A DNA stretch of 64,000 bases, from positions 1 through 64,000 of the forward strand of contig NW_020312085.1 of the NCBI RefSeq assembly GCF_002999335.1. The letters run 5' to 3'. Positions 32,973 through 44,020 of the stretch are shown here, one piece after another (position 1 is the first letter of the stretch; each line of letters opens with the position of its first letter). The translations under genes were made by a program, and so were the position numbers. Below the pieces are notes generated by a model that did no database searches, had not been told where the DNA came from, and saw only the letters and a list, made by a program, of their open reading frames with translations. This DNA is from Cyclospora cayetanensis (lineage: Eukaryota; Apicomplexa; Conoidasida; Eucoccidiorida; Eimeriidae).

Positions 32973-35900
32973 CTAGTAAAAGTGCATTGGCTTCGGAGGC
33001 ACTGAGTCTTTGTTGCCTCCTTTAACTTTGCTTGCCGGGTGGTTCTGCAATTCAAGAGGCACTTGGCAGTTGGCGCTGCGCATGACTTTCACCAAGTCAA
33101 AGTAGATACCCGAGTCTTCTTCGGTTAGGAAGGAGATTGCAAGACCCTTCTTACCAGCGCGCCCCGTACGCCCTGAATTCGCATCACGAGCACCAGTAGA
33201 CAATAATGCAGCATAAAGTATCGCTGGAAGGGCTAATTTCACACGCATGAAAACCGAAACACTTTGAGAGCCTTTGGCGCACTCCTTTGGCGAGCGCTAA
33301 AGAGAACCACAAATGCTTTTTCATGGTGTGTGTATGTGTGTATGTATGTATGCATATATGTATGTGTAAGTATCTGCCTCCCGACTACTCTTGATCTATC
33401 ACCCAGAAACTGCCTATATATTATTTTTACTGAATCTACGTGCTTGTTGAAACGTCCACAAATCCTCAGTCCTGTCCATGGATTCATAGTGTGACAAGCT
33501 TCGAAATCACTGAGGGTCTAGGGGCTTAGAGATTCGGCGTTGACTGACCAATGCGATGCAGGTACTGCTCAATTTCCTTCGGCATGTCGAAGTTGACGAC
33601 AAGCCTAACGCCCTCCACGTCGATACCACGCCCGGCCACATCTGTTGCAACCAGCACGTCGTACGAGCCTTCCTGCGAACGCAGATATTCAGGGATGCCG
33701 CGTAGGCGGGTAGGAGCATTCAGCAGCGAACATGCCCTAATCAGCAACGAGTAAACAAGGAGGAAAGCTGCCAAGACGCGCAGGGAGAGCTATAAGCACG
33801 AATGCTCCACGCAACATGCGACAGAAGCCAGAAGGGGGGTAAACAGCGCGACAAGATGAATATCAACTCAACGCTGAAATGGCCGACAAAACAAGAGGCA
33901 CTGTCACGGATAGCCAAGGAGGTTTCAGTGGCGGGTGGCAGAAATAGCACAAGGCTATACTATCTAGAGAGAAGTAGAGAAAAGCCTTGCCTTGAAGAAG
34001 CTGAGCGCCGCTTCACGGTTTTCTTGTGCCTTCCCTCCATGGAGGGCGATAGTGCTGCAGGAAGGAGAGTTGAAAGCCACAGGGGATGCTGTGTGTCACT
34101 CTTCAGCTACACCCCGGTGCGTAACAGTAGGAGAGAAACGCGGCCAAGTGCCAGTGTCCTCCTCATATTCACAGAGACAGACGAAACGAGCGGCAGAAGC
34201 GTTAGTGCGCCGCACAGAAAGAAAGCAGAAAACACCAGACGGGGGGGGGGGCACGTATTGGTGAGCTTAAATCATTGAGAGATTTTGGCAGACAGAGACG
34301 CCATCGGTGCAAAAAGATGACGCTTGATACAGCAACTTGAGGAAGTCGGCAGAAAGCAAGCAGCCTACACACGAGACTGCTTCAGCAAAAGACTTTCAGG
34401 AGAGGTTCTGTTTGCGTGTGTGTGTGTGTGCAGACAGGCGTATGTAGCAGACCTGAATCCTAGCTTGCTAAGCGCCTTGGCCAGTGCATCCGCTGATTTC
34501 TTTTGGTTCACAAAGACCATCACAGGAGGCTCACTCTCCTCTAGCAGCTCCTGAATGCACAAAAGGCGGACACACGTGCAGCCGCGGCTGCCGACAAAAA
34601 AGCGTGGAAAATTGAGTTCTCCAGCTTTAAGGAGAGGTGCTGATGCTGATGCTGCTAAGGACGAGAGAAGAACCAAAAAACAAGGCGAAGCAGTGAGCAA
34701 GGACGAGGCTAAGATGGTATAAGGAAAAAGGCACGGTACAGAAAGAGAGAGGCATGAGGACGGCGAGCAGGAGGTCGCTAGGGGGGATGCATTCAGGTGG
34801 AGACTATAAATAGGCACCTGCAGACGCTGCTTCTTGCGAGCCTCCGAGATGAACTCGACGCGTTGCTCGATAGCCCGCTTTCCCGCTCCCGGATCGCCGA
34901 TTGAAATGTACGAAGGAGCACGTAAATACTTCCTGCAGCGGCACTCGAGGCAGCAGAGGCAGTCGTATACAGAGTTTTAAGGCAGATGCAAGTGGAGTGA
35001 CACCGAAGGGCTGGCATCGATGAAAGGAACACACGCCACCAACAACGGGTGGATGCGGCAGGCAGGGGGACACAGAAAAAGGGAAGAGACAGGAGGAACA
35101 GCAGCGCCGAGGAGGTGCACGAAGGCATAGGGTGTATAGCGGCGGGGGATGCTGCGAGAGACGATCAGGATAGGCATGAAGACAGGGGCATGCCAAAGGG
35201 AGACAGTGAGCGAGAGACTCGGACCTGGCTAGCCGTTCGAGTGCAGGAGGCATCGTGGCACTAAACATTTGAGTTAGCCGATAAAGGCGATGCCCAGCTT
35301 TGGCTTGCAACTCCTGCGCATGCAGCAAGCGCAGATGCCGCAGGCAGCTGCTGCTGGTAAGAGAGGAGGAAGGCGCGCAAACGATCCGGAGCTTCAAGAA
35401 CCGCAGGTGTCACGACACTGCAGTACATCCGTGAAGGGGAGGATGCACAGGCTGGAGCGGGGAGGATTTATCAGCGAAAAACGCAGACAGGCCGCATCAG
35501 TAGAGTGTCCTTCCCACAGGGGGCAAGCAGGAACCCAGAGAAAGAAAGAAAGAGGGAGCGCAGGAGAAAGCAAGCGGTGGGGGTGGCGTGGCGATTTTAG
35601 ACATCCAATGCGCACAAGGCCTCTGACAATGGAGGCGACAAGAAAGACACAAAGGAAGAAGGCGAAAGAGGAATTCGAGAAGGGCAGCAGCTCCTGTGTG
35701 GAGGGAGGTGCCAATGAGAAACTGCCAGAGAGCAGCGATTTCTCACTTCCAGCATGTACCTGTTGGAGTGCGAGAGCCTCATCCTGGCTTTTCAGATTCG
35801 TGGTTGGGATTGCATCGAGAATTGCATTGACAACCTCCTCAAATCCCAAATCAATCATGCGGTCTGCACAAAAGCAGGAACACAGCTAGCATTCGGTACG

Positions 35901-38818
35901 CTTATCCATTCTCTTGAGGACCCCGCCTAGTCTTCGGCAATACGGCAAGATTCGCTGCAACCTTCTGTAGCTCACGCAGAGTGGTGTAGTGCAGGGTTGC
36001 TTTGTGTTTGCGTGTGTGTTTGGCTGTGTTTGAGTGTGTTTTTGTATATGTGTGTACATGTGTATATTTGTGTACATGTGTATATGCGTGTGCATGTGCA
36101 TGTGTGTGTGCATGTGTATATTTGTGTGCATGTGTATATGTGTGTATACGTGTATATTTGTGTACATGTGTACATGTGTGTGCAGGTGTATATGTGTGTA
36201 CTTGTGTACATGTGTGTACATGTATGTACATGTGTGTACGAGTGTGTATGTTTGTATGTATGTGTGTAAGCGTGTGTATTCCTCTGCATGCGCAGCAGCC
36301 ACCACGTCTGCAGGATGCTGCGCTGCGCCTCCCTGGATGGATAAAATGGGAAAAAGAGGTGCTTTCGGCTAACCTGCCTCATCGAGGACGACATAGTTGC
36401 ACTGGTTAAGGACCGTGTACGCTCGCTCAAGACAGTCCCGGACACGACCAGGAGTTCCAATAACAATTTCCACACTGAATGAAACACCAGCGCATGCAAT
36501 AGATACAGATGAACTCTACACCCGCAAGCCGATATGCGGCTCACCGATACGTTTGCGAATCAGCACAGACAGAGAACACAGAAGGTGGCCAGAAAAATGC
36601 AAGCAGCAGACGGCTCCCGTAGAAAAAGCAGAACCGCATCATCAACGTGCTCCGAGCAAAATGCCCCCCGAAGGACCATCCCAATATCTCAACAGCACTT
36701 TGTGTTTCAAGTGCTAACCCTTGTCTCAGGAGAAAAGCCTGATTCTCTGCGCTGCGACCTCCAACAACTGCCACAGACCGGCAGCTGCAAAAGGAAGCAA
36801 ACTTTTGTGTTTCCTCCTCTATTTGTAGCGCCAGCTCCCTACGCAAGGACACAGGAACGCAATGTCGGAACGTTCGCTACCCCCTTCGACTCCCCCGGAA
36901 GAGTAGGGTAGCCTGGATAGGTCCTAGCCCTCCCGAGCAGCCACCAGTAGAGTCGACTTACACACCGCAGCGCAGCAAAAGGCAGACGAACAAGTGCCTC
37001 TTCGAGAGCGGTGCCTACCCGGCTAGGAGCCACGCAGATTGCATCAGCAGCCGCAACAGCAGCATCTAAAATTAATGATTTCCCACTCAAAGTACCTGGA
37101 AGGGGCGAGAATGAGGGCATATGGGCCGTCCTGCGAGGTCTCCTCAGTGAGGGACGGTAGCTGCTTGACGTATGTTAGCATCGGCAGCACGAAGGCTGCG
37201 GTCTTTCCTAAAAACCAATAGTACATAAGCACACACACACAAGCATATACACAAACATGCATATACACGCATACACACATGCATATACACGCATACACAC
37301 ATGCACATACACGCATACACACACGCATATACACGCATACACACATGCATATACACGCATACACACATGCACATACACGCATACACAAATGTGGCAAGCG
37401 AAAGCGAACTTTGAGGGCACTGGCGATGATCAGGCGCAGACGTCAGGCCGCCCCTGGGTACCCCATTGGGGACCATAGACACTCCATGCAGCAAAAGCAA
37501 CAGCAGCAAAACTGGAACGTGCCTGATCCTGTCTCTGCAATGCCAATCAGGTCCCTCATTTCAAGGGCAATCGGAATAGCCTGCATTTGAATGGGCGTGG
37601 GTCGCTCGTAATTTGCCTGTGTAGAAACGAAATCCACAGAAATGCACGAGAGAGAGAGAGAAATAGAGACAGCCAGAGAGACACAGATAGACACAGATAC
37701 AGACAGACAGCCAGAGAGACACAGATACAGACAGCCAGAACGCCGTTGAGTCTGTTTTTTCTCCATGAAGAACTGTGTAATTTGCGTCTCCCGATAGGAG
37801 CGGCTGTGCGTCTAGGGGGGGAGCCTCTGCAATGAGGTCTTTAGGATCTCTTAGCACCCCGCTTTCCCTGTCTAGGCAATTTTCCTCTTTTCCCCGTGGA
37901 GTCCACGCGCATCGATGGCAAGGGCAAGTATGCATATTTAGACACCAATGCACTGCGAAATCGCATCCTAGGAGCACCGACCGACGCACCTGCTTGACTG
38001 CCTCAATTAATTCCCATGGCAACTCGGCCTCAGCCCACGTGCGGATAGGCGGCGGTACGCGTCCTCCCTGGAGAAGGGAGGAACCAAAAGGGGTCGCAAA
38101 AAAGGAAGAAAAAAGACGAAGAGTGAGAACAGAAAACTCACGCAGGGAGGGCGTTGTGGAAACAGGAAAGATGCAAGACGAGTATGAGGAGCTTCAACAA
38201 AGGCTCAACGAAACACCGCGAACAGGAGAAAAACACATGCGGTCGCACACATACACTTGAAGATGCCCCTAGACAGCCTCCTCCTCCTCGGCTTTCTTCG
38301 CCCCCCCTACCTCCCCGTTCTCCCCCTCCTCCAAGGCCCTCAAAAAGTGCGCAATGCCACACTGTTTAAGATACCTTCAAATAGATCTCAAAATCTTCTC
38401 TGAAGATGCGCCAATCACGCTCTGTCATCTCTTCGCGCTTCTTCGTTGACCAGTGCCCTTCCAGCTCGGGCTCTTCCTGTGAGCCACAGACACCGCGGCA
38501 TGCCAATCCACAGAATCGGAAATTCGTTCATGCTGTTGGTGTCTCTGAGGCTGTGTGGGCACGCTGCAGCACCCAGACTAAGAGAGAGACCGCGAATGCT
38601 CACCTCCAAGTCCATGGCTTTCTTCTTCTCGCTTGCCTTTGCAGCCTCTGCTGCAGCTGTTGCTGCAGCTGCCGCCTCTTCTGCTCCACGCTCTCTCTGC
38701 TTCAGCTCGTATTCTTGCCGTCTGCAATGCGAGCAACAACGCAGCCATCGACAGGCCGTGAACGAGAGGACATGAGGTCACGAGCTAGTAGACATGACAG
38801 GCAGGTACCAGGAGAAGA

Positions 38819-38869
<51 letters not shown>

Positions 38870-38891
38870 GCACACAGACATACATACACAG

Positions 38892-38946
<55 letters not shown>

Positions 38947-41900
38947 CCGCCCGCGGTAGCTATCCCAGCACCGGCATGCATAGCAAGAGATCAGGCCCTT
39001 ACCGCTTGACAAGTTCATCGTAAAAGTTGTTGGCCTTCCGCTGCTCACGAATATCCATACCCGCCCTGAATCTGAAAACATCTCGCACAGCACTTGCAGA
39101 CGAAGTCTCCGCCAAATCCCGGAATGCAGGAGCACCTTTTGAACCAACAAAAATGACTCCGTCGCACAGGCATACTGTGTGTATGTGTATGTGTGTTTGT
39201 GTATGTGTGTATGTATTTGTGTATGTATTTGCGTATGTGTATGTGTTTGTGTATGTGTATGTGTGTGTATGTGTACATGTGTGTATTTGTGTATGTGTGT
39301 ATTTGTGTGTCTGTGAATGTGTATGTGCAATAGTATGTATTATGTGCAATAGTATGTATGGATGGATGGATTTGTGTTGCTCTAGGTTTAAAGGTGCTCC
39401 GTCTAAACCAGAGCCTTCAATTCTGAGCTATAGGGCCTTCAAATTCACACCTACCCTCTTCCAAAGAGCAGCTGAGGCTCAAGTCTGTTCTGGTATAAAG
39501 GGTTGTTGTCGCCGCGCATCGTGTCTTCGCTTGCATCCCATTCAAAGTTGAATATGTTTCTGCAGACTCCACACACTCCGAGTACTTACGTGAGTTTCTT
39601 TGACTCCGCCTTTTGAGCGCCTATGCCCGAAGCCTTTCCCAGCCTCCCCTCCCCTTGCAGCCTTCGTTGCCGAAACTTGAGGTGCACTCACCTGAACTTT
39701 TCGGAAGGTTTTTGGATCTTTTTCTTTTCCTTCTTCATGCCCAAATAGTGCATGCGAATCTGCTCGAGCTCCTTCTCCTGCGTCAACCCCACGCGCAAAA
39801 ACTGAGTTTTCCTCTGCCCCTCCTTCACATTCCACGCATGTCGGTTACGCTCTAGAGCACCCCCGCCACGCAGGTGCACGTGTCCACATGCCCTCGATGC
39901 CAATCGCAGAGCTTCCATAGGCATGCTGCTTCACATACTACACGCTTAACCTTAAACCCCAGGCCTGCCTGCTGCTTGGCACGAAGCTCCTGCTCTGGAA
40001 GGTTCAGCAACTTTAGATCTGCAAGCACGCTGGCCTCCTTGCTTTTTTGAGGTTGCCTTTCCTGCTCTCGCTGCTGCCGCAGCTGCTCTTCCCTCAGCCT
40101 TCCTGCGCACGGCAAAACACTCACAACCAACACCATCCACTCGGGGTGTAAAGAAGCTGCCACATTCCCGGCAGTCCACCGGAGCGACAGCACTCTCTCA
40201 GTCACTTACGCTGCACGTCAACACGCGCAAGCGCAGCTGCAACAGCAGCACAGTCCCGATAGAAAGACGCAGCAGCCGCACACACGCCACGGATTTTGAA
40301 AGGGCCCAGGCACGCCAGCAGACAGCCCACGCGGCAAGCCAAGCAGCAGCTGCCGCTGCACAACGATTACAATTGGAAGCCTACTGTCCTGTTCCTCCTT
40401 CACGCGCTCCATCTCCCGCTTCTTCTGTCTCTCCCGTCGCTCCCTCTCTCGCTCTATTTCCTGCGAGAGCAGCAGCACGCGCAACACACACAGCGGCAGC
40501 TCCGACAAAAAGTCTCAAGCCACGGCATTAAGACTCGCAGCAGCAACCCGCCAGCGCCAGACGGAGGGGCAGCAACACTGGGGGCATCCATCGGCTTTGC
40601 AAGGCAGTGTAAGTATTATGCACTTCTCTCTGAAGGAACTCCCTGCGCTTGTTCAGCATCTCCCTTTCCCTCCGCTTGAGCTGCTCCGCCTCGGCTTGCT
40701 GCTGCTGCTGCTGCCGCGCCTCTCGCTCCTTCTTCGACACAAACGCAATCTGTAAAGGTCCACAAGCGGCACACGCAGCAACACCCGTCCCCGGCGACAG
40801 CGCAGCTTAACACAGGTGGACAGAGGATGTCAAACGGCGGAAAAGGCACGCGAAACAGGCTTTGTCTGTGATTGCGACCTGCAGATTTCTAAACGTAAAA
40901 CGCCAACAAGGGGAGGACGACAGCAGGGTAAAGGCTGTAAAAGCCCTTTTGAGGCTGAAAAGCGACTCCCAGACGCGCCGAAAGGAGCAGTCCACACATA
41001 GTCGGCAGAAGGACGGCGTCGCAAGAACAAACAACAGGCAAAGTTTGTAAGCGCAGCGTTCGGGAAAACGGACAGATAGCGAGAAGCCCCTTGTCCAGAC
41101 CGACGCACACAGACACAAACAGCCACCCACAGTTGCACTGGCAGCCGAATTCGACGGAAGGGAGCAAGGTGATGAACTGCGCATGCACCTCCACGCAAAC
41201 AGAGGATGCATGCAAGCGGGAAGCTCGAAGGGTAAGGCAGACTTCGACCTGACCCCCCCTTTAAAAATTCCGTGCATGCGGCCAGCAGCCATGAGGCATC
41301 GTGAAAGAGGGGAAGAAGCGGCTGCAGCCTATGCTGCAGCGAGAACGAACAAGGCTACTGCGCGTGCTGTCTAGGGGTGTCTGACGTGTATCAGCAGCAT
41401 GCTTACCCTCTTTGGCTCCTCCGCTTCCTTGCGCTTCCTCTCTACTTCTTCTATGGAATACACCTCGCGCTGTGATGGACGGTCTGCCAACAGCAAGTAA
41501 GAAGAGAGCTTGCGTGCCTCACCCTGATTTGCGGTGCTGCTACGTTTGCTGCTGTCTTCCTTCGAGCTGTGCGGCCCATTGGCGTCGATATTTCCGCGTG
41601 TCATGCTGTTATTTGCGCTGCTGCTGCTGCTGTTGCTGCTATTGCTGCTGCTATTGCCTCCTGCAGAGTGAAGGCTTGAACCGTCTGCAGGTTGCGCTGT
41701 AGCAGACGCTGGTAACATGGCATCGACTTTGCCGTTGATGCTATTGCTGCTACTGCTACTAGTGCTGCTACTGCTACTAGTGCTGCTGCTGCTGCAGTTG
41801 TTGTTGTTGCTACTACTACTGCTTTTGCTGCTGCTATTGCTGCTGCCGCTCTTTGCAGTTTCTGGATGGCTGTGATCGACTCGTGCGTTGGGGTTCCTGC

Positions 41901-42510
41901 TATTGCCTTCCATGAATCTGTTGCCGTCTCTGTTGCTGGCATGCCTTTCGTGGCTGGATTCACCCTGTCGCTCCCTTGCACCCTCCTTGCCGCCGCTGCT
42001 GTTCTCCCGGTAAACTTGAGAGGGCCCGGTAGTTTTGTTGCTGTTGCTACTACTACTACTGCTGCTGCTGCTACTGCTACCGCTAATCCTGCTGCTGCTG
42101 CTGCTACTGTTAATCCTGCTGCTGCCGCAGTCCTCCCCTCCATCTCTGCTGTCCTTCCTGTTTCTGTTGCTCGCAGCCGGACGCAAGGAAGCAGCACGAA
42201 TTTCAGTCTGTAGACGCTTTGGAGGGCCGCCTAAAGCATTCAGAGGCTCCCGCTTGAGGGGGGTCCCTGTGGTTGCTGCTTCCTGCTGCTTGCTCTTATT
42301 TGTACTTGCATCCGCGCTGCTGCCCGCAAGGCCCTGCTTGACACCATGATTATCCTCCCGAACACTCGTTGTAGCCTTTGGATCTGCAGAGGATGTGGCT
42401 GCTAACTCTGTAGCTGGCACGGCATCTGCAGCAGGGGGGGCTGCAGGTGTCGCTGCAGATGCCCCCTGCGCCTCAGTCATCGTGGGGGTTGCGTTGGAAG
42501 AGGAGTGCAT
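32973..42510 (-). CDS. PRP28: pre-mRNA-splicing DEAD-box helicase PRP28 (DDX23, U5 snRNP)
   Basis: Swaps U1 for U6 at the 5' splice site. Twenty-one minus-strand exons keep phase, 1,076 residues: 42510-41407, 40749-40624, 40460-40385, 40102-39951, 39777-39692, 39559-39455, 39065-39003, 38721-38604, 38476-38375, 38067-37990, 37616-37523, 37207-37096, 36838-36719, 36474-36374, 35863-35760, 35313-35225, 34932-34818, 34550-34453, 34054-33991, 33672-33549, 33172-32973. PRP28-specific sequence: [58 protein letters not shown]. Helicase motifs: [10 protein letters not shown] (Q), AETGSG|KT (I), PSRELA (Ia, usually PTRELA), [40 protein letters not shown]. The tail matches DDX23 ([13 protein letters not shown]). 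The N-terminal 350 residues are Ser/Asn-rich low complexity. ATG 42480 is an alternative start. Confidence 0.96.
33673..33990 (-). other. GC-AG intron of PRP28 (intron 19)
   Basis: The exon ends CTCAGCTTCTTCAAG and the intron begins GCAAGG. No usable GT donor exists before an in-frame TAG. Splicing at GC to the CAG at 33673 restores [19 protein letters not shown], exactly as the helicase family requires. GCAAG is the typical form of the rare GC donor class. Confidence 0.85.
36001..36285. repeat. TG-rich microsatellite inside a PRP28 intron
   Basis: Imperfect TGTG/TGTA/CATG array about 285 bases long, in the intron between the exons ending 36374 and starting 35863. Confidence 0.9.
37208..37522 (-). 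other. GC-AG intron of PRP28 (intron 11, inside Walker A)
   Basis: The upstream exon ends GAGACAGGATCAG and the intron begins GCACGT. Joining to the exon after TTTTTAG at 37208 (GAAAGACCGCAGCC) gives AETGSGKTAAF. The only nearby GT (CACGTTCC) would shift the frame and destroy the ATP-binding Lys. The intron is largely a CATACACG/CATACACA repeat (about 37218-37392). Confidence 0.85.
37218..37392. repeat. CATACACA/CATACACG microsatellite
   Basis: Eight-base units ATACACGC/ATACACAC alternate with ATGCATATAC, forming a higher-order repeat of about 22-44 bases. It lies entirely within a PRP28 GC-AG intron. Confidence 0.9.
37650..37740. repeat. AGAG/ACAGATAC microsatellite
   Basis: Starts as AG dinucleotides and turns into repeated ACACAGATAGACACAGATAC and CAGCCAGAG units, within a PRP28 intron. 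Confidence 0.85.
38822..38943. repeat. adjacent (TA)n and (CA)n microsatellites
   Basis: A pure TA run at 38822-38868, a short CAGACATACATA spacer, then a CA run at 38901-38943. All lies inside the PRP28 intron between exons 38721-38604 and 39065-39003. Confidence 0.95.
39177..39370. repeat. TG-rich microsatellite
   Basis: TGTGTATGTGTTTGTGTATG-type units, ending in a duplicated ATAGTATGTAT block and GATGGATGGAT. It is intronic in PRP28. Confidence 0.9.
41610..42125. repeat. CTG/CTA triplet-rich coding tract in PRP28 exon 1
   Basis: On the minus strand the triplets AGC, AGT and AAC encode long mixed Ser/Asn runs ([10 protein letters not shown]) in three blocks, at about 41620-41660, 41740-41850 and 42035-42125. 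The rest of the N-terminal region keeps ordinary charged composition. Confidence 0.9.
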
Positions 42511-43336
42511 CCAGAGAGCGCCTGCTAGCAAGGAAAGGGGCAAAAGGTGCCGTAGCCGCTGATATCCATGAGCACTTGCTACTGCCGTGGCTCTGCCGGC
42601 TTGTGTAGCGCTGCCGCGTACGGCAGAGAGGAGGGGCAGTTCGGGACTTGATAATGTAGGAAGACGCTTTGAAAAGGAGTGTTTGAGCACTTTTAAACGA
42701 AGTGAACGATGTATGCAGGGAGATATAAACGGTCACATACGTCACGGCTGCTCCTCGGGGCTTCCTTAGGTCCGTGCATGCAGCATGCGCCAGCAGCAGC
42801 AGGCAGCGGAAGAACATGATCTCCCTCGGTGCGCTAAAAATCAAGATTGAAATCCAGCTGTATTTCTGCTGGCATGGCAGGGCGTTGTAGCGCGCTGCTC
42901 CATTGGTTACAGCGGAAGCGGTCTGCGAGCAACCGCGGGTATCTTCGTCCGTTCCTGTGTGTCTAGGGGGGAGCACCAAGAAAACAGGAGCTGAGGGAAA
43001 GATGAGCTTTCTCCTTGAACAGCTAACTTGTTGCAGAACACTGCGGATCGCGCTCGCGAGCAGCTGCTGAACCCTACGCGCATCCACCTGAAGGGCCGAG
43101 TTGAGCCCCCCCTTTGCTGCGGCCTAGGCAGCAGAACTGACGCGTTCATCTGTGTGTGTCATCAGCTTCAAAGAAAGCAGGCAGGGGCAGCGGCATCCGA
43201 AAGCGAATCACTAGGCACCAACGCAACCCGTATCAGCTGCAGCAGGATCAGCTGCACAAGCGTTCTGCAGGCACTGATTTGCTGCAAGACGTGCGCGGTG
43301 AGCTGTCTTGCCCTCATGAGCTGAGGGTACACCAGG

Positions 43337-44020
43337 ATGTCGAAGCAGGGTCGCCGCAAGGGTGGCCGTCAGCGGGATGCAGAATACGACAGCAGCGACA
43401 GCAGCGTGGGGCCCTCAGGAGGCCCTGCCGCTACTGCAGCTTCATCGAGTGGCGCTGGCAGGAAGTGGAAGCGCCGAGAAGGTGCAGATTTGAGTCTTAT
43501 TGTTGTACAGGAGGACGTGGAGGCGTCGAGGTAACCTGCACCCTTGACCCCGAGGGCTGGTGGGCCTCACAGAAAAGGGGATTTGGCAAATACTTTTACA
43601 AGAAGCAAGCTCCTATTTCCTGTCGCATTTTCGCACCCCATGAAGCCCATGCTGTGTTTTCGCTTGTCTGTGGTGGGTAACTTCCTTCCTTTCCTGCTGC
43701 GGCTGCGCTGCATACGCAGGGTCGGTGCTGCCTCGTGGGCTGCTGCTTACGCCGGTCCTTCTTCCCAGCTCCCTCGGTGCCTCTGTTGCTGCTGCGGCAT
43801 GCCAGGGCGTTTCAGGTGCACTGCATGCTTCAAGAAGCGCAGCACCAACACCAGCAACAGTGGTGGAGGACGTATGGGAACGGCTGGAGGGGCTGCTACA
43901 GCGCAAGCAGCAACTTCATCAGGGGGGCCCACGGGAAAGTACTTGTGCAGCGCAGAGTGTTTATCGCTGCACCGAGCAGCGGACTGTACGCCACGCCATA
44001 TGCTCAACTGGCTCGGCTAG
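43337..44020 (+). CDS. HIT zinc-finger protein, ZNHIT1/SWC6-like
   Basis: Two exons (43337-43530, 43720-44020) join in phase to 164 residues. ZNHIT1 is a SWR1/SRCAP remodeller subunit needed for H2A.Z deposition. The first exon is basic (SKQGRRKGGRQRDAEYDSS) and ends WKRREGADLSLIVVQEDVEA, at the place of the family's central helix. The second opens with AGPSSQLPRCLCCCCGMPGR, which lines up with the segment just before and through the first HIT zinc ligands. Next come FRCTACFKK and, after an insertion, KYLCSAECLSLHRAADC, and the protein stops 11 residues later, as ZNHIT1 does. The insertion of about 38 Gly/Ser/Ala/Thr residues between the second and third ligand groups is unusual. A generic HIT or MYND finger protein is the alternative. 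Confidence 0.72.

Noticed and set aside
42511..42690. N-terminal extension of PRP28 upstream of 42510
   Set aside because: The frame is open but has no ATG in this stretch, and the sequence is hydrophobic and leader-like, unlike a nuclear helicase.
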